In this document: positions 24,866 to 34,067 of the stretch, in pieces
How positions within the stretch are numbered: the first letter of the stretch is position 1
Layout of the letters: each line of letters starts with the position of its first letter
Source of the DNA: Winogradskyella haliclonae
Lineage (GTDB): Bacteria > Bacteroidota > Bacteroidia > Flavobacteriales > Flavobacteriaceae
DNA length: 64,000 nucleotides
Direction: 5' to 3'
Assembly: GCF_014635865.1 (NCBI RefSeq)
Contig: NZ_BMDQ01000003.1
Span: 124,001 to 188,000 of the forward strand
Notes under the pieces: model-generated
What the model was told of the DNA's origin: nothing
Databases searched by the model: none
The model's input: only the letters and a program-made list of their open reading frames with translations
Position numbers and translations under genes: made by a program

Positions 24866-26122
24866 ATGAAACGCAAAAAATTACTAAAAAGGACATTATT
24901 AATCTTAACTCTACTAATAATAACATTTGTATCTTTTCTCTTATATCAAACTAAAGACGATATAAATGCAAACTTGACTAACATAGAGGAGAAATTAAAT
25001 AAATATTACAGCCCAAATACGATGGGTGGATTTGCTGTTTCAGTATTCAATGCAGATAGTACTATCTATTCAAAAGGATTTGGATATTCTAGTATACAAG
25101 ATAAAAAACCTTACACTACCAATACTCAACAGTATATAGCTTCTATATCTAAGACTACAATTGGTATTGCATTAATGAAAGCTGAAGAACTAAAGTTATT
25201 AACTATTGATGACCCAATAAATAAACACCTACCTTTTAAAATTTACAATCCAAATTTTCCAAACGATGAAATTACACTTAAACAATTAGCCACACATACA
25301 TCTTCATTAGATTATAATGAATTAGTTGTAGAATCACTTTATATCGAGGAGACTGAAAAAGACAAAAGCTTGAACTCATTTATGAGTGATTATTTTGAAC
25401 AGGGTAAATATGGCGAAGTTAAATTTACCAAATTTAAGCCAGGTTCAGATTGGAGTTATTCTAATATTGGTGCAAGTTTAGCGGCTTATGTTATTGAAAT
25501 TGTATCAGGAACTTCTTTTTCAGATTTCACACAAGTTCATATTTTTAATCCGCTTAAACTAAATGAAACTTATTGGAAAAAATCTAAAAGTGACTCTTTA
25601 CTGCACACTAGCTATTATGAACCGGTTGAAGACTCAATCACTAATGTTCAAACAAGTGGTGTAATATTATATCCAAGCAGAGATGTAATTACTAATGTCA
25701 GGGATTTGACAAAATACTGCCAAGCAATTATCTCAAATAATAATATCCTTTTAAACTCAGAATCATTTGAGAAAATGCTTTCACCACAATTAAATGGTCC
25801 AATTACCAATCTCGAAGATGATAACAACGGTTTATTCTTTATGATAGACAGAAACAACTATGGTATCACCTATCAACTGACAGGAATGAGTGGTGGAGAT
25901 AATTGTATTACCACAATGATGTGGTTTGATCCTAAAACAAAGCTTGGCTATATATTTTTAGGGAATACTGGAACGAGTAAATTGAATAGGTCGAATCATA
26001 ATTGGATTTATAATGCCTTAGTTAGTCTAGGATACAACTATACAATTGACAATTCTACGGTTAGTGAAAAAGCTAAATTGCGATGGCATAATATATACAA
26101 TAGAGTTAGAGCAGTTTTTTAA
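24866..26122 (+). CDS. Membrane-anchored beta-lactamase family serine hydrolase
   Basis: A 418-residue protein of the PF00144 clan. An N-terminal hydrophobic segment after a basic start (MKRKKLLKRTLLILTLLIITFVSFLL) acts as signal anchor. The nucleophile motif is SISK (Ser93-Lys96) in YIASISKTTIGIALMKAEEL, the second motif YSNIG with Tyr, and the C-terminal GMSGGDN takes the place of the HxG motif. LKQLATHTSSLDY is the typical helix before motif two. Probably a periplasmic peptidase or esterase. It is only distantly like the hydrolase at 16372-17550. The spacer upstream (24709-24865) shows nothing I recognise. Confidence 0.85.
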   Translation: MKRKKLLKRTLLILTLLIITFVSFLLYQTKDDINANLTNIEEKLNKYYSPNTMGGFAVSVFNADSTIYSKGFGYSSIQDKKPYTTNTQQYIASISKTTIGIALMKAEELKLLTIDDPINKHLPFKIYNPNFPNDEITLKQLATHTSSLDYNELVVESLYIEETEKDKSLNSFMSDYFEQGKYGEVKFTKFKPGSDWSYSNIGASLAAYVIEIVSGTSFSDFTQVHIFNPLKLNETYWKKSKSDSLLHTSYYEPVEDSITNVQTSGVILYPSRDVITNVRDLTKYCQAIISNNNILLNSESFEKMLSPQLNGPITNLEDDNNGLFFMIDRNNYGITYQLTGMSGGDNCITTMMWFDPKTKLGYIFLGNTGTSKLNRSNHNWIYNALVSLGYNYTIDNSTVSEKAKLRWHNIYNRVRAVF

Positions 26123-26177
26123 CCACAAACTAACTCTTACCAACAACTTATAAAAGTAATAGCACTTTAAATACCAG

Positions 26178-27419
26178 CTAAAATAACTTATTCTTCTCCT
26201 CTATCCATTTGCTCATATACTTTGTACTTTGCAAGGTATGATGTTGGAGTAATAGCCCTATAAAATTTTTTTGACGATGAGTCTCTAAGTTTTGATTTAA
26301 TTCGTTTATTCTGTGTACAAAATCTGTTTCAAAATGTATAGTATTAAAGCGGTTATTCAAGGCTATAAAACCATTAGCTTGTTTTTCTAACCAAAGCGAT
26401 TCATTTTGGTATAAATCCACCGCATTTTTAACAAACTCATTACTATCATCAGAAACAAAGCCATTCGACTTATGATCTCCAAACATACCTTCCGCCGCAA
26501 TTTTGGTCATGATACATGGTGTCCCATTTTTCATCGCATCGATAAGCTTACCTTTTAAGCCTGCACCAAAACGCAATGGTGCTAAACAAAGTCTAGAATT
26601 TTGCATGACAACATCAACATCTTCAGCAAAACCTTTGATTAAAAAACCATCTTTTTGATGATGCAACTGCAATACCTTTTGCGATTCGTATGCGCCGTAA
26701 ACATGCAGTTCCGCTTTAGGTAATTGCCGTCTAATTAACGGCCATATTGTTTGTTTTAAGTATAAAACGCCATCATAATTAGGTGCGTGTAAAAAATTAC
26801 CAATAGTTATAAAATGCTGACGTTTTTCAAAATCGGGAAACTGTGCGTTTTCATTTTTTTCAATTGGGTCTATCAAAAAAGGCAAATAATACAGTAATTT
26901 TCTATCTACCTTAAGTTGATTTACCAATATACCTATTTCGGCTTCAGAAATTATCAAGCTTAAATCACAGCGATATATACTGGCAACCTCTCTTTTAGTG
27001 AAGTCGTTTTGCAGGTGGGCTATTGAGAAATCTGCATGTTCTTTTAGAGCTATTTCTCTTCCCTTTCGCAATCCATGTAGGTCTTCAGTATCAAGAATTC
27101 TTATGGCTTTAGGGCATTGCTCAGCTACACGCCAACCAAATTGTTCTTCAGTCATAAAGCGATCAAAAAGCACAATGCTTGGATTAATACCTTTTATAAA
27201 ATCATCAAATGATGCGTTATTTAATTCTATAGATGCAGTTTTTACCTCAATAGAGCTTAAATCAAAAGCTTTATCGTTTTCGTTAGCAGTAGTTGCAAAC
27301 GTGATGTCAAAGCCTTGTTTTTGGAATTGCTGAATGAGCTGTATCATTCTACTACCAGCTGCAGAACTTTTGGGTTCTGGCCAAACAAAACCAATAATTA
27401 AGAGCTTTTTAATAGACAC
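26178..27419 (-). CDS. Glycosyltransferase (GT4-like, GT-B fold)
   Basis: A 413-residue cytoplasmic protein starting at GTG (no ATG is available near the family N-terminus MSIKKLLIIGFVWPEPKSSAAGSRM). The N-terminal half is a Rossmann-like acceptor domain (KKLLIIG..., ILDTEDLHGLRKGRE). The C-terminal half has FITIGNFLHAPNYDGVLYLKQTIWP, AELHVYGAY, GFAEDVDVVMQNSRLCLAPLRFGAGLKGKLIDAMKNGTPCIMT, in which the 'LxPLRxGAGxKxKxxxAxxxGxPxVxT' string is the sugar-nucleotide-binding signature of GT4-type enzymes. It lies 5 bases after the haem-binding protein gene and shares its operon. The sugar and acceptor are unknown. Confidence 0.85.
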   Translation of the reverse strand: MSIKKLLIIGFVWPEPKSSAAGSRMIQLIQQFQKQGFDITFATTANENDKAFDLSSIEVKTASIELNNASFDDFIKGINPSIVLFDRFMTEEQFGWRVAEQCPKAIRILDTEDLHGLRKGREIALKEHADFSIAHLQNDFTKREVASIYRCDLSLIISEAEIGILVNQLKVDRKLLYYLPFLIDPIEKNENAQFPDFEKRQHFITIGNFLHAPNYDGVLYLKQTIWPLIRRQLPKAELHVYGAYESQKVLQLHHQKDGFLIKGFAEDVDVVMQNSRLCLAPLRFGAGLKGKLIDAMKNGTPCIMTKIAAEGMFGDHKSNGFVSDDSNEFVKNAVDLYQNESLWLEKQANGFIALNNRFNTIHFETDFVHRINELNQNLETHRQKNFIGLLLQHHTLQSTKYMSKWIEEKNKLF

Positions 27420-27424
27420 GTTAT

Positions 27425-27904
27425 CTATTCTGGTTGCTTCATCTGAAGGGCATATTTAGTACGTACACCTTTTGCCCAACTCACAACAGCATTAATTTGT
27501 TCTGCCGATAAATCTGCATCACCATGTGTCCATGTATAACTATGTAAAGGCATTTCTTTTTCTTCTACTTCTTCTATAAGCTCATCAAACTTATGATCTT
27601 TTTTCTTTAATGAATAATCATTCCATTTAGACACATTAAAATGACCTTTCCCATGTTTAATATGGTCATTCAACCAATAATTCACAGGTGTAATTGCATT
27701 ATACCAAGGATATCTAGTACTATCACTATGGCAGTCAAAACAAGCGTTTTTCAATATAATTTTTACGTCTTCAGGTGGATTAGTTTCAGCTAAAAACGCA
27801 TCAATCGATGCCAAATCACCTTCGTTCTTTTCTGGCCCAAAAAACTGAGCAAGTACAAATACTATTAATAGAGCTAAACCTAATTTTTTGAGCAATTTTT
27901 TCAT
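27425..27904 (-). CDS. Haem-binding domain (single CxxCH) protein
   Basis: A 159-residue protein with an N-terminal membrane anchor (MKKLLKKLGLALLIVFVLAQFF) and one c-type haem motif CFDCHSDSTRYPWYNAITPVNYWLNDHIKHGKGHFNVSKW. That arrangement (CxxCHS-x-x-x-x-x-PWY-x-x-x-x-P) matches the haem-binding domain PF14376, common in Bacteroidota. KEMPLHSYTWTHGDADLSAEQINAVVSWAKG near the C-terminus supplies the likely distal methionine and a cytochrome-type last helix. The role is probably periplasmic electron transfer or a redox-sensing function. It is transcribed with the following glycosyltransferase gene. Confidence 0.85.
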   Translation of the reverse strand: MKKLLKKLGLALLIVFVLAQFFGPEKNEGDLASIDAFLAETNPPEDVKIILKNACFDCHSDSTRYPWYNAITPVNYWLNDHIKHGKGHFNVSKWNDYSLKKKDHKFDELIEEVEEKEMPLHSYTWTHGDADLSAEQINAVVSWAKGVRTKYALQMKQPE

Positions 27905-27948
27905 CGTGTTATTTTAATTAATTTAGAAGCGTTAAAATAAGAAACCTT

Positions 27949-28512
27949 TTGACAAAAGACCAACTTTACAAAGAATTAAATTACGTAAATCATTCACGAG
28001 AGAAACGCCTGTTTTATGCAAATCTTGTCATTGATAATCCTGAGTTAATTCCACCGCTATTAGAGATTCTTTTTACAGTAGATGATAAAATATCTTGCCG
28101 TGCGGCATGGGTTTTTGAATTTATGTGTGGCGAAAAACTAGAAGCTATTATACCTTACTTAGACACTTTTACAGAACATATGTCAAAAGTCCATTTGGAC
28201 CCAGCAGTGCGACCCGTTGCAAAGGTTTGTGAGTATTTAATTAAAGATTATTACTCAAAAACTGAGAACAAAATTAAAACGCACCTCACTCAAACTCATA
28301 AAGAAAAGATTGTAGAGGCGTGTTTTGATTGGATGATTAATGACGAAAAAATAGCACCTAAAGCCTATGCCATGAATAGTTTGTTCTTACTTGGTAATGA
28401 GATAGATTGGATTCATCCAGAATTAGCCATCATACTTAAACGCGATTACCAAATGCAAAGTTCTGGATTTAAAGCCCGAGCTAGGCATATTTTAAAGAAA
28501 ATAGACAAATAA
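27949..28512 (+). CDS. Conserved helical protein upstream of purB
   Basis: A 187-residue, all-helical cytoplasmic protein, starting at TTG 27949 (the first Met lies far inside). Helical hairpins (PELIPPLLEILFTVDDKISCRAAWVFEFM, AVRPVAKVCEYLIKDYYSK, APKAYAMNSLFLLGNEIDWIHPELAIILKRD, FKARARHILKKI) look like HEAT/Armadillo-type repeats. I know of no experimental function. It lies 96 bases upstream of purB, which has its own -7 box, so co-transcription is uncertain. The spacing from the divergent haem-protein gene is short (44 bases), so its promoter must overlap that gene's. Confidence 0.6.
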   Translation: MTKDQLYKELNYVNHSREKRLFYANLVIDNPELIPPLLEILFTVDDKISCRAAWVFEFMCGEKLEAIIPYLDTFTEHMSKVHLDPAVRPVAKVCEYLIKDYYSKTENKIKTHLTQTHKEKIVEACFDWMINDEKIAPKAYAMNSLFLLGNEIDWIHPELAIILKRDYQMQSSGFKARARHILKKIDK

Positions 28513-28576
28513 ATGGCATAAGTAAAATTTTAGTAAATCTTAGTGCTTGCTGCTTCTTACTTCTATCTGACTTTGT

Positions 28577-28584
28577 TATCTTTG
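28577..28584 (+). promoter_or_regulatory. -7 promoter box of purB
   Basis: TATCTTTG matches TAnnTTTG and lies 25 bases before the purB ATG. No -33 TTG at 19-21 bases. Confidence 0.4.
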
Positions 28585-28608
28585 ATGTTTTTAAAATTCT
28601 AAACGCAA

Positions 28609-29952
28609 ATGGCACTCTCATCACTGAATGCAATCTCTCCAATTGACGGCAGATATCGCTCTAAAGTCGACGCTCTAGGTAATTATTTTTCTGAAGAAGC
28701 ACTTATAAAATATCGTGTTTTAGTAGAAGTTGAATACTTTATTGCACTTTGTGAAATCCCATTACCGCAATTAGAATCTATTAATGCTTCTATTTTTGAG
28801 GACTTAAGAGCTATTTACAAAGATTTCTCAGCTGAAGATGCTACTGCAATTAAAGATATTGAAAAGGTCACTAATCATGATGTAAAAGCAGTAGAATACT
28901 TTATCAAAGAAAAATTTGATGCTTTAGGACTTTCTGAATACAAAGAATTTATTCATTTTGGATTAACATCTCAAGACATAAATAATACAGCTATTCCTTT
29001 AAGTATTAAAGATGCTATGAATGATGTATATGTCCCAGAATACTTTACACTTTTAGAAAAAATTGAAAGTCTTGCAGAAGAATGGAAAGCTATACCTATG
29101 CTTGCTAGGACGCATGGCCAACCCGCCTCTCCTACTCGTTTAGGAAAAGAAATTTTAGTGTTTGCCGTTAGATTAAAAGAACAATTTAATTTGCTGAATG
29201 ACATTCCAAGTGCAGCCAAATTTGGAGGTGCAACTGGTAATTTTAATGCGCACAAAGTTGCCTATCCTAATATAGATTGGAAAGATTTTGGAACACGCTT
29301 TGTACAAGAAAAGCTAGGTTTACAACATTCGTTCCCAACGACGCAGATTGAGCATTACGACCATATGGCAGCTTTATTTGATGCTTTAAAACGCATCAAT
29401 ACCATAATTATAGACTTAGACAGAGATATCTGGACCTATGTTTCTATGGATTATTTTAAGCAAAAAATTAAAAAAGGAGAAGTAGGAAGTTCAGCTATGC
29501 CGCATAAAGTAAACCCTATTGATTTCGAAAACAGTGAAGGCAATCTTGGTATCGCTAATGCTATTTTTGAACATCTATCTGCTAAACTACCTATATCAAG
29601 ATTACAACGAGACTTAACAGATAGTACCGTTTTACGAAATGCAGGTGTGCCATTTGCACATACACTAATTGCGTTTAAATCTACGTTAAAAGGTCTAGGG
29701 AAATTGTTATTGAATGACCTAAAGTTTAAACAAGATTTAGAAAACAACTGGGCTGTTGTAGCAGAAGCCATACAAACGATTTTAAGACGAGAAAATTATC
29801 CAAACCCATACGAAGCTTTAAAAGGATTAACTAGAACCAATGAAGCTATTACGCAGTCTTCGATTTCTAATTTTATTGATACTCTAGACGTCCCAGATAC
29901 CATTAAGAATGAACTAAAGACGATTACTCCTAGTAATTATACGGGCATATGA
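28609..29952 (+). CDS. purB: Adenylosuccinate lyase
   Basis: A 447-residue cytoplasmic enzyme that acts twice in purine synthesis: it releases fumarate from SAICAR and from adenylosuccinate. Typical signatures: LNAISPIDGRYRSKV at the start, TNHDVKAVEYFI, FIHFGLTSQDINNTA (catalytic His), LARTHGQPASPTRLGKE (second His), and the fumarase-superfamily signature GSSAMPHKVNPIDFENSEGN. It belongs to the long (about 450) E. coli-type subgroup. The next gene overlaps by 4 bases (ATGA). Confidence 0.98.
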   Translation: MALSSLNAISPIDGRYRSKVDALGNYFSEEALIKYRVLVEVEYFIALCEIPLPQLESINASIFEDLRAIYKDFSAEDATAIKDIEKVTNHDVKAVEYFIKEKFDALGLSEYKEFIHFGLTSQDINNTAIPLSIKDAMNDVYVPEYFTLLEKIESLAEEWKAIPMLARTHGQPASPTRLGKEILVFAVRLKEQFNLLNDIPSAAKFGGATGNFNAHKVAYPNIDWKDFGTRFVQEKLGLQHSFPTTQIEHYDHMAALFDALKRINTIIIDLDRDIWTYVSMDYFKQKIKKGEVGSSAMPHKVNPIDFENSEGNLGIANAIFEHLSAKLPISRLQRDLTDSTVLRNAGVPFAHTLIAFKSTLKGLGKLLLNDLKFKQDLENNWAVVAEAIQTILRRENYPNPYEALKGLTRTNEAITQSSISNFIDTLDVPDTIKNELKTITPSNYTGI

Positions 29953-30185
29953 AATTTAAGTTACCCTTTCCTATAAATAACAACACAATATCGCTAATTT
30001 TTGTGGTAATCATCACTATTGTTTTTTTTGGGGCTGGGCTTTTTGATATACTTGATTTTGTAATTGTAAAGATTTTATTAATCGGACTTACTGGTGCTCT
30101 TGGATTAATAGTATCTATTATTTTATTTAAAAAAGAGATTATAAAAAATCGTCCAAAGGAAAATCCTAAGGACGATTCTAATTAA
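29949..30185 (+). CDS. Small two-helix membrane protein
   Basis: A 78-residue protein whose start overlaps the purB stop by 4 bases, so it is translationally coupled to it. Two hydrophobic helices (NTISLIFVVIITIVFFGAGLFDIL and IVKILLIGLTGALGLIVSIILF) are followed by a short hydrophilic basic-acidic tail. Not recognised; no motif beyond membrane location. Confidence 0.6.
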   Translation: MKFKLPFPINNNTISLIFVVIITIVFFGAGLFDILDFVIVKILLIGLTGALGLIVSIILFKKEIIKNRPKENPKDDSN

Positions 30186-30215
30186 CATTTTAATTTTCAA
30201 TAAATAGAGGTCAGT

Positions 30216-30764
30216 CTATTTAAAAAAATCTGTTAAGCCATTAAGGTCTGTATCTTCAAATTTTACATCGTTCATAATTGTACTTAATGAAACTAAATCA
30301 TTCGCATTCATATCATCACCTAAAATTCTAGCAACCATAAAACCTTTATCATTTGCATTTCCTAGAACAATTAATTCGTCAATGCTTTCAACATCTCCTA
30401 TGAACTTAACTACAAATTTCCCATCTGTAGTATTACCACCACGCATTAATTCTTCGTATTTAGGGTCTTTAAGAATTGTTTTTACGTTTTCTAGCTCAGT
30501 TTTGTAAACATCTATATTATTACTATCTACTTTAAACGCCAAGACATTAAGCTTATCGATTGACTTGTAAGCTTTCTCTTGTTGTTCTGAGAGTTCAACT
30601 TTATCTACATCGATAAAACTAGTAGGAATATCAAAGGTTGTAAACCCAGGTTTTAACTCATTATCTACATAATAAGTTTGCAATGTTGGCCCATTGCTAC
30701 AGCTTACAAAAGCAGTAACAACTAGGGCTAACATCACAAGTTTTTTGATTGATTGAAATTGCAT
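30216..30764 (-). CDS. DUF4252 lipoprotein
   Basis: A 182-residue lipoprotein: signal MQFQSIKKLVMLALVVTAFVSC with lipobox FVSC. The mature sequence matches DUF4252: IPTSFIDVDKVELSEQQEKAYKSIDKLNVLAFKVDS, LENVKTILKDPKYEELMRGG, GKFVVKFIGDVESIDELIVLGNANDKGFMVARILGDDMN. It is the last gene of an operon headed by an ECF sigma factor and a putative anti-sigma factor, with another DUF4252 gene 12 bases upstream. Structure and role are unknown; perhaps part of an envelope stress response. Confidence 0.85.
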   Translation of the reverse strand: MQFQSIKKLVMLALVVTAFVSCSNGPTLQTYYVDNELKPGFTTFDIPTSFIDVDKVELSEQQEKAYKSIDKLNVLAFKVDSNNIDVYKTELENVKTILKDPKYEELMRGGNTTDGKFVVKFIGDVESIDELIVLGNANDKGFMVARILGDDMNANDLVSLSTIMNDVKFEDTDLNGLTDFFK

Positions 30765-30776
30765 AATAATTGATAA

Positions 30777-31349
30777 TTAGTTTTTCTTCTTATTCGCTTT
30801 TTTAAGCTGATCACCCCCAGGCATATTCATCTGGTTGGTCAATTTTGAAATCTGTCTTAAGTCAATATCACCAGTAAGAGATAATACTACAGTTTCAATT
30901 TCACGCTTCTTACCATTAATTTCAATATCCTGTCCTTTAGTCATTTCTTTTAGACCGTTGACAAACATTAATAACTCTTTTACGTGGTTTTCATCTTTAC
31001 CTTCTTTAACATAAAAGAATACTGTTTGATCACCATCCTTAATACGCATTAACTCTTCTAAGTCAGACTTCTTTAAATAAGACTTCACTGTAGAGTTCAT
31101 GTCCGCAGATATTCTTTCGTCTCCTGTTGTAAATACTTTAAAGCCAGTAATATTTTTAGCCATATCTACAAATTCTTGAGCTTCAGGGTCATCTAAATCT
31201 ATACCCATAGTTGCTAACATCTTAAACATTTTTTGGTTAACTACTACTGATGTTACACCGTCTAAGTCTTCGAATTTATCAAAGATTCCTTGTCCAAAAG
31301 ACACCGCCGATGTTAATACAAAAGCTACTATTAAAATTAAATTTTTCAT
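30777..31349 (-). CDS. Secreted DUF4252 protein
   Basis: A 190-residue exported protein: signal MKNLILIVAFVLTSAVSFGQ with a cleavable site, so unlike its neighbour it is not a lipoprotein. Core pattern of DUF4252: GIFDKFEDLDGVTSVVVNQKMFKMLATMG, VFTTGDERISADMNSTVKSYLKKSDLEELMRIKDGDQTVFFYVKEGKD, VVLSLTGDIDLRQISKLTNQMNMPGG. The tail is Lys-rich. It lies between the anti-sigma-like gene (19 bases upstream) and the DUF4252 lipoprotein. It may be the exported partner of a two-protein unit. Confidence 0.85.
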   Translation of the reverse strand: MKNLILIVAFVLTSAVSFGQGIFDKFEDLDGVTSVVVNQKMFKMLATMGIDLDDPEAQEFVDMAKNITGFKVFTTGDERISADMNSTVKSYLKKSDLEELMRIKDGDQTVFFYVKEGKDENHVKELLMFVNGLKEMTKGQDIEINGKKREIETVVLSLTGDIDLRQISKLTNQMNMPGGDQLKKANKKKN

Positions 31350-31368
31350 GATTCTTGTTTTTGTGTTA

Positions 31369-31848
31369 TTACTTTAAAAGTTTGTTTGTTGTTTTTCCGA
31401 ATTCTTTTACAAAATTTGCTTTGTAAATTCCTGCATTAAAGTTATCTGATGCCATTTCTAAGACATTGATACTTGACGCGCCTTCATTAAAATTTGAAGA
31501 CATAAAGGCCAAAGCATTTTTTGTTTTGTTATACAATTCTATTTCTTCTTGAGAATACGTTGGGCTACTCCACATTTGTGGTATCATAATACCAAACATC
31601 AAAACTGCGGCTGCTGCGACTGAAATCCATTGGTAGAAATTTGATTTCTTCTTAGTGTTTAATGGAACGTCTTTAGTAAACGCTTCTTGCTGCGTATTAG
31701 TAAAATAGACAAATAAGGGCTTGTAAGACTCTAAATGAGGTGCTACATTAGCACTATTGAAGTATGCTCTTAATTGTGCTTCTTCCTGCAGTGTTGTTTC
31801 TGCATTGTCGTACTTTTCTAATAATTTTTCGATACTATTTAATACCAT
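31369..31848 (-). CDS. Putative anti-sigma factor (single membrane helix)
   Basis: A 159-residue protein with a cytoplasmic N-terminal helical part (IEKLLEKYDNAETTLQEEAQLRAYFNS), one membrane helix (FYQWISVAAAAVLMFGIMIPQMW) and a short periplasmic tail. 'LLEKYxxxETTLxEExxLRxYF' is the usual beginning of anti-sigma-like proteins that accompany ECF factors in Flavobacteriia. Its start overlaps the end of the sigma-factor gene by 14 bases, which implies translational coupling and supports the pairing. It is likely to hold the sigma factor at the membrane. No zinc-binding HxxxCxxC (ZAS) motif is present. Confidence 0.75.
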   Translation of the reverse strand: MVLNSIEKLLEKYDNAETTLQEEAQLRAYFNSANVAPHLESYKPLFVYFTNTQQEAFTKDVPLNTKKKSNFYQWISVAAAAVLMFGIMIPQMWSSPTYSQEEIELYNKTKNALAFMSSNFNEGASSINVLEMASDNFNAGIYKANFVKEFGKTTNKLLK

Positions 31849-32347
31849 AACTATGTGTCTTAGTTAATTGTTCTCTTATAGCTTTTCTAGCTCTTGATAA
31901 GGCGACACGTATTGCTGTTTCGTTCATGTCTAACATTTTAGAAATCTCTGCAAAATCGTATTGCTCTACATCTCTAAGCTGAACTATAATTTTTTGTTGT
32001 TCTGGTAATGTTTCTATTATGCTTGAGACCCAGTCAACACTATCTCTTGCTTCTACTTGTTTTTGCAATGACGAGTGACCTTTATCTTGATAATTACTAT
32101 GTACTATCTTTAGATTTTGAGCTTGTTTAGACTTTAAACGATCTAAACAAAAGTTCTTAGTCATGGTCATAGAAAATGCTTCTACATTTTTATAGTCACT
32201 GATTTTCTGTTTGTTATTCCATAATTTCAAAAGTATTTCTTGTGTTGCATCTTCGGCTTCTTCACGAGAAACCAGTAAACGTTTTGCTAAACGAAACACT
32301 TTGTCCTTAAATGGCATCACTAAGCTTACAAAATCTGCCTGTGTCAT
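31835..32347 (-). CDS. RNA polymerase sigma factor, ECF type
   Basis: A 170-residue sigma-70 family factor. Region 2 is FVSLVMPFKDKVFRLAKRLLVSREEAEDATQEILLKLWNN with the DATQE signature; region 4 is ETLPEQQKIIVQLRDVEQYDFAEISKMLDMNETAIRVALSRARKAIREQL, the -35-binding HTH. It heads the operon with an anti-sigma-like gene and two DUF4252 genes. The 259-base divergent spacer (32348-32606) shows no clear repeat or standard -7 box, so autoregulation from an own-type promoter is possible but not shown. Confidence 0.93.
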   Translation of the reverse strand: MTQADFVSLVMPFKDKVFRLAKRLLVSREEAEDATQEILLKLWNNKQKISDYKNVEAFSMTMTKNFCLDRLKSKQAQNLKIVHSNYQDKGHSSLQKQVEARDSVDWVSSIIETLPEQQKIIVQLRDVEQYDFAEISKMLDMNETAIRVALSRARKAIREQLTKTHSYGIK

Positions 32348-32606
32348 TACTTGGTTTTGATTGGTTGAAAAACAATTTTACTTGCTTTCATAATTACGAC
32401 GATGTATAACATATTTTGTTACAATCGTTTAAAAATAAATTGCAATTATTTGATTTTCAATAATTTAAAATTAAAAATAATTATAGAATACTTGACTTAA
32501 AAATCGTTCATCGTATTTTCTTTTTAATTCTACAATATTGTAAGTAAATTTAGAGTTTTACAACTGATATCTATAATTGCTACAGTAAACCCAAAGAAAA
32601 AGAAAG

Positions 32607-34055
32607 ATGAAAAAATTTAAAGTATTATTACTTACACTAACATTAGCCCTTTTGGCTTCAAGCTGTTTTGAAGATAGAGATGATAATCTCGTTTTGACAA
32701 ATGACGTTAAGGACTTTGTATGGAAAGGCATGAATGAATTTTATGTGTATGGTAATGATGTCCCTGATTTAAGAAATGAACGTTTCGGATTAAATGGACT
32801 CGATAATAGATACGAAACAACACCTGAATATTTGCAATACCTAAGTGAATTCTCGTCTCCCGAAGCAATTTTTGACGCTTTAGTTTTCGATGCTGGTAAT
32901 ACAGATCGGTTTAGTAGAATATTTCCAGATTTATTTGTTGCATTAGAATTATTTCAAGGCACAACAACTACCAATGGTCTAAGGTTTTCTGTATTTCCTG
33001 TTCCAGGAAGCTCTAATGAAGTTTTTGCAGTTGTAAGACTTGTACTTAATGGCAGTACTGGAGATTTAGCAGGAATTGAAAGAAATATGGTCGTAACTGG
33101 AGTTGATGGTACCACATTGAATACAACAAATTTTTCAGATTTATTAACTCAAGACACTGCAACTTTCAATTTTGCGGACTATGATAATAATGGAACTGAA
33201 GCATTTGATGATGACATTATAACACCTAATGGCACAAGTATTACAGTTTCTAAAGCAACATTCACTGATAATCCTGTTCACCGTGTGGAGGTTATAGTTG
33301 AAGATAATGAGACCATTGGTTATATAATGTATAATAGTTTTAGGGATAATTTTGAAACAGAGTTAAACCAAGCTTTTGCGCAATTACAAGCGGCTAATGT
33401 AGAACATCTAGTTCTAGATTTAAGATACAATGGCGGTGGAGCAATTGTTACTGCAGCGCGTTTAGCAAGCATGATTACTGGCCAGTTTAATAACCAATTG
33501 TTTTCTAATGCCGTGTTTGGCCCCAACAGACAAGAGAACAACACATCATTTAATTTCACAAATACAATAACCGGAGGAGCAGCAATTAATAGTTTAAATT
33601 TAGACAAAGTATATGTCCTTACTACTGACGATTCTGCTTCTGCAAGTGAATTAATCATTAACAGTTTGAGACCTTATATTGATGTTGTTCAAATTGGTAC
33701 AACAACGACGGGTAAAACTACAATTAATAGACTTCTATTTGATTCTCCAAATTTTGGGACACAACAAGTAACATCTGCTCATACTTATGCACTTTTCCCA
33801 CTTATTGGTGATTCGTCCAACTTAAATGATGTTTTAGTTCCGTCTACAGGATTAGTACCTAATATTGAATTAGCAGAGTCTAGAGCTAATTTTGGAACAC
33901 TTGGCGACCCTAACGAGCCATTATTAGCAAGAGCTATTGCAGATATTACTGGAAGTGGACGTATTTCAAATTTCACAAACAATTCAGGTTTACCAGAATT
34001 AAAATCGAAGAAATTAGAAGAACCTCTTGATGGTTACATGTATATCAATCAGTAA
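32607..34055 (+). CDS. S41 family (C-terminal processing protease-like) lipoprotein
   Basis: A 482-residue lipoprotein: signal MKKFKVLLLTLTLALLASSC with lipobox ASSC. Region about 90-215 is PDZ-like (VRLVLNGSTGDLAGIERNMVVTGVDGTTLN). The protease core is about 235-440: IGYIMYNSFRDNFETELNQAFAQLQAANVEHLVLDLRYNGGGAI, VYVLTTDDSASASELIINSLRP with catalytic Ser in SASASE, and GTTTTGKTT with the general-base Lys. It is a periplasmic or surface peptidase of the family that includes tail-specific proteases. The stop (TAA 34053-34055) is in frame with the following gene without another stop between them, which is odd (see findings). Confidence 0.9.
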   Translation: MKKFKVLLLTLTLALLASSCFEDRDDNLVLTNDVKDFVWKGMNEFYVYGNDVPDLRNERFGLNGLDNRYETTPEYLQYLSEFSSPEAIFDALVFDAGNTDRFSRIFPDLFVALELFQGTTTTNGLRFSVFPVPGSSNEVFAVVRLVLNGSTGDLAGIERNMVVTGVDGTTLNTTNFSDLLTQDTATFNFADYDNNGTEAFDDDIITPNGTSITVSKATFTDNPVHRVEVIVEDNETIGYIMYNSFRDNFETELNQAFAQLQAANVEHLVLDLRYNGGGAIVTAARLASMITGQFNNQLFSNAVFGPNRQENNTSFNFTNTITGGAAINSLNLDKVYVLTTDDSASASELIINSLRPYIDVVQIGTTTTGKTTINRLLFDSPNFGTQQVTSAHTYALFPLIGDSSNLNDVLVPSTGLVPNIELAESRANFGTLGDPNEPLLARAIADITGSGRISNFTNNSGLPELKSKKLEEPLDGYMYINQ

Positions 34056-34067
34056 ATAACCAGAATC

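Noticed and set aside
32348..32606. Spacer between the sigma factor operon and the S41 gene searched for an ECF-type promoter or regulator site
   Set aside because: It is very AT-rich; only a one-mismatch TAAATTTA was found, not enough to call a promoter.
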